Positions 27,243 through 34,751 of a stretch of 64,000 bases of DNA are shown here, piece by piece. The notes beneath the pieces were generated by a model. The model saw only the letters and a list, made by a program, of their open reading frames with translations. It was not told where the DNA came from and ran no database searches. Every line of letters begins with the position of its first letter. Within the stretch, counting starts at the first letter, position 1. The stretch comes from Acidimicrobiia bacterium (GTDB lineage: Bacteria > Actinomycetota > Acidimicrobiia > Acidimicrobiales > Aldehydirespiratoraceae). The DNA is taken from the NCBI GenBank assembly GCA_022821685.1, contig JAJEDD010000020.1:62001-126000 (forward strand), read 5' to 3'. The position numbers were made by a program, and so were the translations under genes.

Positions 27243-27836
27243 TCAGCTGTGGGTCGCGTAGTTGGTGGAGGCGAACTGCCAGTTGATCAGGTGCTCCACG
27301 AAGGCTTCCACGTAGGCAGGACGGGCGTTCTGGTAGTCGAGGTAGTAGGCGTGCTCCCACACGTCGATGGTCAGCAGAGCGTGCTGGCCGTGGCGCAGCG
27401 GGGTGTCGGCGTCGTCGGTGTTGACGATGCTCAGGCCGCTCTCATTGGCCACCAGCCAGGTCCAGCCCGATGCGAAGTTGCCCGCGGCGGCGGCCGCGAA
27501 CTGGGTGTTGAAGGCGTCCAGCGAGCCGAAGCTTGCCTCCAGCGCGGCCAGAAGATCGGCTGAGGGGGCTTCGGGGCGGCCCGGGGTCATCGAGTTCCAG
27601 TAGAAGGCGTGGTTCCACGCCTGGGCCGCGTTGTTGAACAGCGACGAGGGCTTGTCGGCCGCGACCACGATGTCTTCCAGCGATGCGTTCTCGTGGGGTG
27701 AGCCCGCGATCGCCCGGTTGAGGTTGGCGACGTAGCTGGCGTGGTGGCGGTTGTAGTGGAAGCCCATGGTGCGCTCAGTGATGTGGGGCGCCAGCCCGTC
27801 GAGCGGGTAGGGGAGCGGGGCAAGCTCGATTGTCAT
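27243..27836 (-). CDS. sodB: Superoxide dismutase, Fe/Mn family (probably Fe type)
   Basis: 197 aa cytosolic SOD. Metal ligands: His in MGFHYNRHHASYV, His in NNAAQAWNHAFYW, Asp and His in DVWEHAYYLDYQ. The NAAQxWNH segment, with Gln in that position, is the usual mark of iron-dependent forms; the metal still needs measuring. Standard length and N-terminus (ELAPLPYPLDGLAPHI). Convergent with the HIBADH-like gene across a hairpin. Confidence 0.93.
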   Translation of the reverse strand: MTIELAPLPYPLDGLAPHITERTMGFHYNRHHASYVANLNRAIAGSPHENASLEDIVVAADKPSSLFNNAAQAWNHAFYWNSMTPGRPEAPSADLLAALEASFGSLDAFNTQFAAAAAGNFASGWTWLVANESGLSIVNTDDADTPLRHGQHALLTIDVWEHAYYLDYQNARPAYVEAFVEHLINWQFASTNYATHS

Positions 27837-27935
27837 CGCAGCGCGGTCTTTCCGAAGGCGGCCGGGGGCGGACCCGAATATACGCAGCGCCCCACCCCAA
27901 GAGGCGGCGTGTGCCGAATGTCACCTTCGTCTGAG

Positions 27936-28814
27936 CTAGCCGGCAAACAGGTTTGTGGGCAGGCCCACTGCGTCGACGTCGGCGGCGAACAGGGCGCCGG
28001 AGTTTGGCTCGTCCTCGGTGGGAACCCCGGCGATCGGCTCCTGTCCGGTGGTGATGTAGAGGGTGTCGAGGTCGGGACCGCCGAAGCAGCAGCAGGTGGT
28101 CTGGGGGGCGTCCGGGGTGACCACCGTCTCCAGCGGCTCGCCGTCGGGCGAGAAGCGCTGCACATTGAAGCCGCCGAACATGGCCACCCACAGGCAGCCC
28201 TCGGCATCGACGGTCATGCCGTCGGGGCCGCCGAAGCTGCCGTCGAAGGTGATGAACGGGCGCCGGCCCTCGATCTCGCCGGTGTCAGCGTCGTAGTCGA
28301 AGCGGTCCACCCGGAACGTCAGCGTGTCAATGTAGTACATGGTGGACCCGTCCGGGCTCCAGCCGATGCCGTTGGAGATCATCACGTCGTCCAGCACTCG
28401 GCGGGCGGTGCCGTCGCCGTCCACCCGGTGCAGCGCCGCCGCCGGCGAGCCGGGCTCGGTGTGGCTCATGGTTCCCTGGAACAGCCGGCCCCGCGGGTCG
28501 ACGGCGCCGTCGTTGGTGCGGTTCGAGTCGGGCTCGCCCGGCAGTTCGATCACGGTCTCCACCGCGCCGGCGGTGTCGGTGAGCGCCACCGAGGCCCCCA
28601 GGCCGAGCGCCAGCCCGCCGCCGGCGCGGGGGGCGGCGTTGCTTACCGTGTCGTGGTAGCGCTGCGAACCGACCGGTCGGCCGGTGCGGTGGTCGAAGCG
28701 GTGCACGGCCCGGCCCAGGATGTCCACCCACACCAGCAGATCTTCCACCGGCGACCAGACGCAGCCCTCACCCAAGCCGGCGGCGGCCGCGTGCACGACC
28801 TCTGCGTTGATCAT
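27936..28814 (-). CDS. SMP-30/gluconolactonase/LRE-family protein
   Basis: Six-bladed beta-propeller lactonase family, about 292 aa. GEGCVWSPVEDLLVWVDI near the N-terminus supplies the metal-binding Glu; NRTNDGAVDPRGRLFQGTM and ISNGIGWSPDGSTMYYIDT give the Asn and Asp ligands; GGPDGMTVDAEGCLWVAMFGG is typical of blade 5. Likely hydrolyses a sugar lactone, which would fit with the sugar kinase and xylose genes nearby. ATG 28814 is chosen because the motif follows closely; a longer frame upstream would add two copies of a 24-residue repeat. Confidence 0.88.
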   Translation of the reverse strand: MINAEVVHAAAAGLGEGCVWSPVEDLLVWVDILGRAVHRFDHRTGRPVGSQRYHDTVSNAAPRAGGGLALGLGASVALTDTAGAVETVIELPGEPDSNRTNDGAVDPRGRLFQGTMSHTEPGSPAAALHRVDGDGTARRVLDDVMISNGIGWSPDGSTMYYIDTLTFRVDRFDYDADTGEIEGRRPFITFDGSFGGPDGMTVDAEGCLWVAMFGGFNVQRFSPDGEPLETVVTPDAPQTTCCCFGGPDLDTLYITTGQEPIAGVPTEDEPNSGALFAADVDAVGLPTNLFAG

Positions 28815-28821
28815 GTCGGCT

Positions 28822-28930
28822 GTCTCAGTCCCCTCCGCCGCGGCAGCGCGGCCAGCGTTGGACACCAGCCGCTGGTCGATGTCGGTGGTGGAGGTCTCGG
28901 TACCCTCCGCGGCGGCGGCGCGGCCAGCGT
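28822..28930 (-). repeat. Pair of ~37-bp direct repeats, 72-bp period
   Basis: Copies at 28822-28858 and 28894-28930 share GTCTC.GT.CCCTCCGC and CGGCCAGCGT with a few substitutions. The 72-bp period keeps the frame of the SMP-30 gene, so on the minus strand both would read AGRAAAAEGTET if translation began further upstream. Confidence 0.75.
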
Positions 28931-28996
28931 ACACATCGAGCCGCCGGTGAGCCGGTGCGCCGCCGGTCTCCAAAGCGGCGGCCCGGATGCGGCGCT

Positions 28997-29002
28997 TACA
29001 CT
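28997..29002 (+). promoter_or_regulatory. -10 hexamer TACACT upstream of the amidohydrolase gene
   Basis: TACACT about 42 nt before the ATG at 29045; the leader contains AAGGAG. Confidence 0.4.
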
Positions 29003-29044
29003 TCAAGCCGCCGCGATGCCGCCGACACGAAGGAGCCTCGGCCG

Positions 29045-30244
29045 ATGAGCACCGTCGGGGAGCGCTACACCATCATCTCCTCGGACTGCCACGCCGGGGG
29101 CAACATGACCGCCTACGAGGAGTATCTCGACCCGGCCTGGCGAGACGAGTTCAAGCAGTGGCGGGGCGCCTACCGCAACCCCTACCGCGACCTGCAAGAC
29201 GACGGCCGGTCGCGCAACTGGGACGACGACCGGAGGCTGTCGGAGCAGTACGCCGACGGGATCGTGGCCGAGATCACCTTCCCCAACACCGTTCCGCCCT
29301 TCTATCCCACCGGCGCCCTGATTGCCCGCCCGCCCTCGGATCGGGCCGACTATGAGCGCCGCCTGGCGGGGATCGCGGCCCACAACCGCTGGCTGCGCGA
29401 CTGGTGCGCCCGCTACCGGCACCAGCGCTGCGGCCTGCCCCAGATCTTCGTCGAGGATCTCGACGACGCGGTGGCCACCCTCCAGTGGGCGGCGGCCGAG
29501 GGGTTCCGCAGCTTCCTGCTGCCCCACATCCCGCCCGACAGCGACCTCCCCGGCTACTGGGACCCCCGCTGGGACCGGCTGTGGGCCGCCGCCGCCGACC
29601 TCAACCTGGTCATGACCCAGCACGGCGGCAACGGCGGCCCTGACTACGGCGACGCGCCCGCCGCCGGGGTGGTGTTCTTGATGGAGGTGCCGTTCTTCGC
29701 CCACCGCAACCTGGCCCACCTGATCATGTCGGGCGTGTTCGAGCGCTTCCCGGCGTTGCGCTACGTGATGACCGAGCAGGGCGTGGGGTGGCTGGTGGAG
29801 GAACTGCGCCGCATGGACGGCTACCACCGCCAGATGCGCAGCGGGCGGGTCGGCGAGCTGGGCTTCGCGGCCGACATTGTGCTGCCGCTCAAGCCGTCGG
29901 AGTACTTCGAGCGCAACGTCTGGATCGGGGCCAGCTTCCCCTCGCCGGGCGAGGCGGCCGCAATCCGCCGCATCGGGGTGCACAAGGCCATGTGGGGCAG
30001 CGACTATCCCCACCACGAGGGCACCTACCCCTACTCGCTGGCCAGCCTCCAGCGGGCCTTCAGCGACTGGAGCGAGGCCGACCTGCGAGCGGTGCTGGCC
30101 ACCAACGCGGCCGAACTGTACGGCTTCGACCTCGACCGGCTAGCCCCGCTGGCCGCGGCCCACGGTCCCACGGTGGAGCAGGTCGCCACCCCGCTGGCCG
30201 AGATCCCGGCCGAGGCCACCAGCCCCGCCTTCTTCAAGCCGTGA
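29045..30244 (+). CDS. Amidohydrolase 2 (ACMSD-like) family metal-dependent hydrolase
   Basis: 399 aa TIM-barrel protein. ISSDCHAGG replaces the classical DxHxH (only one His kept), MTQHGGNGGPD is the strand-5 His, and MWGSDYPHHEGTYPYS carries the strand-8 Asp with the SDYPHxEGTYP signature of a large actinobacterial subgroup that includes decarboxylase-like enzymes. Reaction not predictable: hydrolase or decarboxylase of a cyclic or aromatic acid. ATG with AAGGAG 9-10 nt upstream. Divergent from the SMP-30 gene and convergent with the ROK kinase gene across a family-2 hairpin. Confidence 0.88.
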   Translation: MSTVGERYTIISSDCHAGGNMTAYEEYLDPAWRDEFKQWRGAYRNPYRDLQDDGRSRNWDDDRRLSEQYADGIVAEITFPNTVPPFYPTGALIARPPSDRADYERRLAGIAAHNRWLRDWCARYRHQRCGLPQIFVEDLDDAVATLQWAAAEGFRSFLLPHIPPDSDLPGYWDPRWDRLWAAAADLNLVMTQHGGNGGPDYGDAPAAGVVFLMEVPFFAHRNLAHLIMSGVFERFPALRYVMTEQGVGWLVEELRRMDGYHRQMRSGRVGELGFAADIVLPLKPSEYFERNVWIGASFPSPGEAAAIRRIGVHKAMWGSDYPHHEGTYPYSLASLQRAFSDWSEADLRAVLATNAAELYGFDLDRLAPLAAAHGPTVEQVATPLAEIPAEATSPAFFKP

Positions 30245-30339
30245 CGGCGGGCGCGCCTCAAAGCCAACGGCGCCCACTACATGTAGCCGGGCAGTTCCTT
30301 GCAACCGGTGGCCTGCGGCGGTAACTTGCGGCTGCAGGT

Positions 30340-30394
30340 GCCGGAGCGCTCCCCCTGGTTGAAGGCTTATGGCCGAGTGGGGGAACGCTCCGGC
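30340..30394. repeat. Hairpin repeat family 2 between convergent genes
   Basis: Arms GCCGGAGCGCTCCCCC (30340-30355) and GGGGGAACGCTCCGGC (30379-30394), one mismatch, loop 23 nt, followed by TCTCGCACGCTAC, which matches the flank of the copy at 27077-27128. Sits in the 249-bp gap between the convergent amidohydrolase and ROK genes. Confidence 0.78.
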
Positions 30395-30493
30395 TCTCGC
30401 ACGCTACAGCCCCTATGCATCCTGGCGAGCACGCCGAGGAGCAACTGGCCAACCTTGGCCGCCTGATCCTCCCGAGAGGGATTGCGCTCGCTC

Positions 30494-31474
30494 CTAGGGC
30501 AGGGAGCGGGCCAGCAGCGCGGCGCCCAGCAGGCCGGAGTCGTTGCCCAGGGCGGGGGCGGTCACGAACCCGCCGTCTCCTGCGGTGTAGTCGGCGTAGC
30601 CGCCGAGGTCGGTGCGGCTCGCCGCCCCGATCATCTCAGCCAGGCCTGGCTGGCCGCCCACCCCGCCTCCCAACACGATGCGATCGGGGGCGAACGAGTA
30701 GACGAGCACCCGAACGAGCTGGGCCAGGTATGCGGCCTCCAGGCGCCAGATATCGTCGCGGCCGGCCATGTCGGAGGAGTCGATGCCCCAGCGCTCGGCC
30801 ATGGCCGGCCCGCAGGCCATCCCCTCCAGGCAGTCGCGATGAAACGGGCAGTGCCCCGGATAGTCGTCGCCGGCGACGCGGCGCACCGGGATGTGTCCCA
30901 GCTCGCTGTGGCGCCGTCCCCGGAAGGGCTTGCCGTCCACCGCCACCGCGGCGCCGATGCCGGTGCCCACCGTCACGTAGGCGAGCCGCCGCAGTCGGGA
31001 ATCGGCAGGCTTTCTGCTGTCGTGAGCCGCGCTCACGGGCCGCTCGGGCCGCGGCCTCGCGAGCTCGGCCTCTGGTTTCCCGCTCTTGTTCGCTGCGCTC
31101 ACCGGCTGCTCGGGCCCTAGGACCTGCTCGGCCACCGCGGCTGCTTCCACGTCGGTCTGGATGTCGGCCGGCACCCCTAGCGACTCCGACAGCCGCCCCA
31201 GAATCGGCACCCCCGACCAGAGCGGCTTGGGCGTGTCGGCGATCGACCCGTAGCCGGGTGATCTGGGATCAAGATCGACCGGCCCGAACGAAGCGATCCC
31301 CAGCGCAGCCACCGGCCCGGCGCCGACGAAGAACTCGGCTACCGCACCCAGGGTCGCATCGGGGTCCGACGTGGGGATCAGCACGGACTCGACGATCGTC
31401 ATGTCGCTGGAGATGACCGCAGCCCGGAACTTGGTCCCGCCCGCCTCCACCGCCCCCAATAGAGCGTTCTTCAT
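30494..31474 (-). CDS. ROK-family sugar kinase (fructokinase YdhR-like) with in-frame repeat insertion
   Basis: 326 aa. ATP-binding phosphate-1 GAVEAGGTKFRAA, catalytic region with ELGHI, zinc site GHCPFHRDCLEG and IVLGGGVGGQPG match the YdhR-type fructokinases/glucokinases. After EAAAVAEQVLG (residue ~120) the usual short linker to AYVTVGTGIGAA is replaced by about 43 residues (PVSAANKSG, RPERPVSAAHDS) encoded by a tandem double copy of repeat family 1. The frame is kept and both flanks are conserved, so the protein is probably still made, with a surface loop. Likely phosphorylates fructose or glucose; lies upstream (other strand) of xylAB. Confidence 0.9.
   Translation of the reverse strand: MKNALLGAVEAGGTKFRAAVISSDMTIVESVLIPTSDPDATLGAVAEFFVGAGPVAALGIASFGPVDLDPRSPGYGSIADTPKPLWSGVPILGRLSESLGVPADIQTDVEAAAVAEQVLGPEQPVSAANKSGKPEAELARPRPERPVSAAHDSRKPADSRLRRLAYVTVGTGIGAAVAVDGKPFRGRRHSELGHIPVRRVAGDDYPGHCPFHRDCLEGMACGPAMAERWGIDSSDMAGRDDIWRLEAAYLAQLVRVLVYSFAPDRIVLGGGVGGQPGLAEMIGAASRTDLGGYADYTAGDGGFVTAPALGNDSGLLGAALLARSLP
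30986..31114 (-). repeat. Dispersed repeat family 1, copy G, inside the ROK kinase coding sequence
   Basis: On the minus strand: GAGCGCAGCGAACAAGAGCG then GGAAACC, followed by a second left end AGAGGCCGAGC, then GCCCGAGCGGCCCGTGAGCG. Two partial units in tandem, in-frame with the gene, with no stop codon. Confidence 0.85.
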
Positions 31475-31505
31475 CGCGTCACCGACTTGCCTCTCGATTC
31501 GAGGG

Positions 31506-33269
31506 TCAGCCCGTGTGGGTCACGCCCTCGGGCGGTGCCCGCAGTTTGCCCCAACACTCGACGGTGGCGTCGGGTCGCAGACCGCAGGCGTACCCCCCGC
31601 CGGCCTCTACCGCGGTGAACGTCCCGTCGGGCGTAGCTTCGGTCCAACCCCAGCATGCGACTTGCCCGCCGGTGAGCAGGCCGCAGGAGTGAACCTCGGA
31701 GGAAACTGCGACATACTCGCCTTCGGGCACGCCGAGGCGACCGTGGGAGTCGGCCCCCCAGCAGGTGACAATGCCGGAGTCCTGCAACCCGCAGGTGCGG
31801 CGGTCGCCGGCTGCGACCGCGATGAACGATCCCGGCGGAGACACCTTCGGGTTGCCCCAGCAGTCGACCTCACCGGCGGTGAGGATCCCGCAGGTGTGGC
31901 TGCTGCCCGCCGAGACAGCCGTGAAGACGCCGCCCGGAGCGTCGGTCTGGCCGTGAGAGTTCGATCCCCAGCACTGCACCGTGCCGTCGGCCCCCAGGGC
32001 GCAGGCGTGCCCGACGCCGGCCGTCACAGCCGCGAACGGCCCCGGCGGCGGATCGAGAACGCCGAAGCGGTCGAATCCCCAACACACGACGTAGGCATCT
32101 TCAGAGCTGAGGCCGCACGCGAAGTAGTTGCCGGTGGCCAGTGCCTCAAAGCGCCCGGCCGGCGCCTCCATCTGCCCCACCAGATCCGAGCCCCAGCATT
32201 GGATCGAGCCGTCGGCGCGCAGTCCGCAGGTGTGGCTGCCGCCGGCTGAGAGTGCCTCGAACTGTCCGCCGGGCGGGTCGGCGCCCGCACCGAAACGGCG
32301 TCCCCAGCATTGGATCGAGCCGTCGGCGCGCAGTCCGCAGGTGTGGTCGGCGCCGGTGGACAGCGTCTGGAATCGGCCCTCGGGCGCAGTGGCCGCGCCG
32401 TGAGCGTTCGAGCCCCAGCACTGCGCTGTCCCGTCGGCGCGCACCGCGCAGGTGTGGTCGATGCCGGCCGCGACCATGGTGAAGCGCCCGTCGGGCGGCT
32501 GTGCCTTGCCCAGGAAATCCGAGCCCCAGCACTGGATCGGGCCGTCGGCGCGCACCGCGCAGGTGTGGTCGGCGCCCGCGGCGAGGTCGGTGAAGCGGCC
32601 CGAGGGCGCCTCGGACTGACCGGCGTCGTTGTCGCCCCAGCACTGCACGGTGCCGCCGTCGCGCAGCACGCAGGCGTGCCCGCCCCCGGCAGCCACCGCC
32701 GAGAAGTGCCCTCCGGGCGGCGTCAGCAACTCTGAGCCCCCCCAGCACTCGACGTCGCCGTCGTCGCGCCGCGCGCACGTCTGCTCCCCGCCGGCGGACA
32801 CCGCGACGAAGCGGCCGGCGGGCGCCTCGAGCCTGCCCAGCAGGTCGCTGCCCCAGCATTCGATGGCGCCGTCGGCCCTTATGGCGCAGCTGTGGCTGTC
32901 GCCGGCCGTCAGCGCTGTGAACTCGCCCTCCGGAGCGTCCAGCGCCCCGCTCTCGTTGACGCCCCAGCATTCGATGGCGCCGTCGGCCCGGATCGCACAG
33001 GTGTGCCAGAACCCGGCCGCGACCGCAACGAAGGCACCGTCGGGGTCGGCTCGGAGCGCGGCCGGTGTGGTGCTCGTCTGCGGCTCGACCGCGCCGACCG
33101 GCTCGACGGCGGGCCCAGAGCGCGGCGCGGCAGCGCCCGAGCACCCGGCCGCGATCATCGCTGCCGCCGTCCAGCGTCCCAACAGGCCGAGCGAACCGGC
33201 GAGCCGGTCCGGCCCATGCGGCTGAGGCGTCTCTCGCCGTTTCGCTCGCCTTCTTGGGAGAATCTGCAC
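31506..33269 (-). CDS. RCC1/BLIP-II-like repeat lipoprotein, 14 propeller repeats
   Basis: About 587 aa. Lipoprotein signal ending in the lipobox IAAGC, a short Pro/Thr-rich linker, then 14 consecutive repeats of 32-38 residues of the form G-x-F-x-A-V-x-A-G-x-x-H-T-C-x-x-R-x-D-G-x-x-x-C-W-G. Each carries two Cys, so a disulfide per repeat is possible in this exported protein. Fourteen repeats would make two seven-bladed propellers. Ligand unknown; relatives bind proteins (RCC1, BLIP-II). GTG 33269 is preferred because AGGGAG lies 6 nt upstream; TTG 33182 would give a shorter signal. The stretch PHGPDRLAGSLGL in the signal is encoded by repeat-family-1 DNA. Confidence 0.85.
   Translation of the reverse strand: MQILPRRRAKRRETPQPHGPDRLAGSLGLLGRWTAAAMIAAGCSGAAAPRSGPAVEPVGAVEPQTSTTPAALRADPDGAFVAVAAGFWHTCAIRADGAIECWGVNESGALDAPEGEFTALTAGDSHSCAIRADGAIECWGSDLLGRLEAPAGRFVAVSAGGEQTCARRDDGDVECWGGSELLTPPGGHFSAVAAGGGHACVLRDGGTVQCWGDNDAGQSEAPSGRFTDLAAGADHTCAVRADGPIQCWGSDFLGKAQPPDGRFTMVAAGIDHTCAVRADGTAQCWGSNAHGAATAPEGRFQTLSTGADHTCGLRADGSIQCWGRRFGAGADPPGGQFEALSAGGSHTCGLRADGSIQCWGSDLVGQMEAPAGRFEALATGNYFACGLSSEDAYVVCWGFDRFGVLDPPPGPFAAVTAGVGHACALGADGTVQCWGSNSHGQTDAPGGVFTAVSAGSSHTCGILTAGEVDCWGNPKVSPPGSFIAVAAGDRRTCGLQDSGIVTCWGADSHGRLGVPEGEYVAVSSEVHSCGLLTGGQVACWGWTEATPDGTFTAVEAGGGYACGLRPDATVECWGKLRAPPEGVTHTG
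33184..33228 (+). repeat. Repeat family 1 left-end remnant (copy H) in the signal-peptide region of the RCC1 gene
   Basis: AGGCCGAGCGAACCGGCGAG, then CCGGTCCGGCCCATGCGGCT, matches the left end of the complete element and the remnant at 14555-14595. On the opposite strand it codes for part of the lipoprotein signal peptide. Confidence 0.6.
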
Positions 33270-33338
33270 GAGCCGCTCCCTGTTCGCCCGGCCTTCAAGG
33301 CGCGGCCATCGGAACCGGGATTGTGATGGCGGGGGTTC

Positions 33339-33344
33339 TAGTAT
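33339..33344 (+). promoter_or_regulatory. -10 hexamer TAGTAT, leaderless start of xylA
   Basis: TAGTAT ends 6 nt before the GTG at 33351. Confidence 0.55.
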
Positions 33345-33350
33345 CGCGCC

Positions 33351-34682
33351 GTGGCCGAGTTCTTCACCGAGGTCGCCGAGCCGATCCGCTACGGCGGACC
33401 CCACAGCGACGACCCGCTGACCTATCGCTGGTACGACGCCGACCGGATGGTGGGGGAGCGCACCATGGCCGAGCACCTGCGCATCGCGGTCTGCTACTGG
33501 CACTCGTTCAACTGGCCGGGCAACGACGTGTTCGGAGACGGCGGCTTCGACCGGCCCTGGCTGAACCCCTCGGTTGATCCGATGGCCGCGGCCCGCACCA
33601 AGATGGCGGCTGCGTTCGAGTTCTTCGAGAAGCTCGGCGTTCCGTTCTTCTGCTTCCACGACCACGACATCGCCCCCGAGGGCTCCTCGTTCGCGCAGGA
33701 GTCCGCCAACCTCGCCGCCATGGTCGACGAGGCCGCAGCCCACATGGAGCGCACCGGCGTGCGGCTGTTGTGGGGGACGGCCCGGCTCTTCTGGCATCCC
33801 CGGTACATGGCCGGCGCGGCCACCAACCCGGACCCCGAGGTGTTCGCCCGGGCCGCGGCCCAGGTCCGCAACTGCCTGGAGGCCACCCACCGCCTCGGCG
33901 GGGCCAACTACGTGCTGTGGGGCGGACGGGAGGGCTACGACACCCTGCTCAACACCGATGTGGGCCGCGAGCTCGACCAGCTCGGGCGGTTCCTGACCAT
34001 GGTGGTGGAGCACAAGCACCGCATCGGCTTCGACGGGGCCATCCTGATCGAGCCCAAGCCACAGGAGCCGGTCAAGCACCAGTACGACCACGACAGCGCA
34101 ACGGTGCACGCCTTCTTGCAGCGCTACGGGCTGGCCGACGACGTGAAGGTCAACATCGAGGTCAACCACGCCACGCTGTCGGGCCACGATTTCGCGCACG
34201 AGGTGGCGGTGGCGGCCGCGGCGGGGATCTTCGGATCGGTGGACGCCAACCGGGGCGACGACCGGCTGGGCTGGGACACCGACCAGTTCCCCAACTCGGT
34301 GGACCAGATGGCGCTCGGCGTGTACGAGATCCTGCGAGCCGGGGGATTCACCACCGGCGGCTTCAACTTCGACACCAAGCTGAGGCGCCAGTCGATCGAC
34401 CGCACCGACCTGTTCCACGGCCACATCGGCGGGATCGACACGCTGGCCCGGTCGCTGCTGGCAGCCCACGCCATGATGGCCGATGGTGCGCTGGAGGACC
34501 TGCGCGCCGCCCGCTATGGGGGTTGGGCGGGCGAACTGGGACGAGCAATCATGTCGGGGCAGCGGTCTCTGGCCGACCTGCACGCTCGGGTGGCCGACGG
34601 TGAGATCGACCCTGCGCCCCGCTCGGGACGCCAGGAGGCGCTCGAGAGCCTGGTCAACCGCTATATCGAGCGGATCCGCTGA
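33351..34682 (+). CDS. xylA: Xylose isomerase
   Basis: 443 aa (class II size). Interconverts D-xylose and D-xylulose with two divalent metals. Catalytic [13 protein letters not shown] (His and Asp), metal ligands in [10 protein letters not shown] (Glu), [15 protein letters not shown] (Glu, His) and GSVDANRGD (Asp), and the family start [22 protein letters not shown] start supported by a leaderless -10. Followed 69 nt later by xylB, so the pair forms a xylose operon; a ROK sugar kinase and a lactonase lie upstream on the other strand. Confidence 0.96.
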   Translation: MAEFFTEVAEPIRYGGPHSDDPLTYRWYDADRMVGERTMAEHLRIAVCYWHSFNWPGNDVFGDGGFDRPWLNPSVDPMAAARTKMAAAFEFFEKLGVPFFCFHDHDIAPEGSSFAQESANLAAMVDEAAAHMERTGVRLLWGTARLFWHPRYMAGAATNPDPEVFARAAAQVRNCLEATHRLGGANYVLWGGREGYDTLLNTDVGRELDQLGRFLTMVVEHKHRIGFDGAILIEPKPQEPVKHQYDHDSATVHAFLQRYGLADDVKVNIEVNHATLSGHDFAHEVAVAAAAGIFGSVDANRGDDRLGWDTDQFPNSVDQMALGVYEILRAGGFTTGGFNFDTKLRRQSIDRTDLFHGHIGGIDTLARSLLAAHAMMADGALEDLRAARYGGWAGELGRAIMSGQRSLADLHARVADGEIDPAPRSGRQEALESLVNRYIERIR

Positions 34683-34751
34683 CCGGGGGCGCTCCATCGG
34701 CAGGTTGGGCAGGTTGACGGTGCCTGAGAGCAAGTCGATCGGGCCGCGGCC

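Noticed and set aside
31600..33150. Regular short repeats resembling a CRISPR array
   Set aside because: The periodicity (about 105 nt) is due to protein repeats; spacers are not unique, and the frame is uninterrupted.
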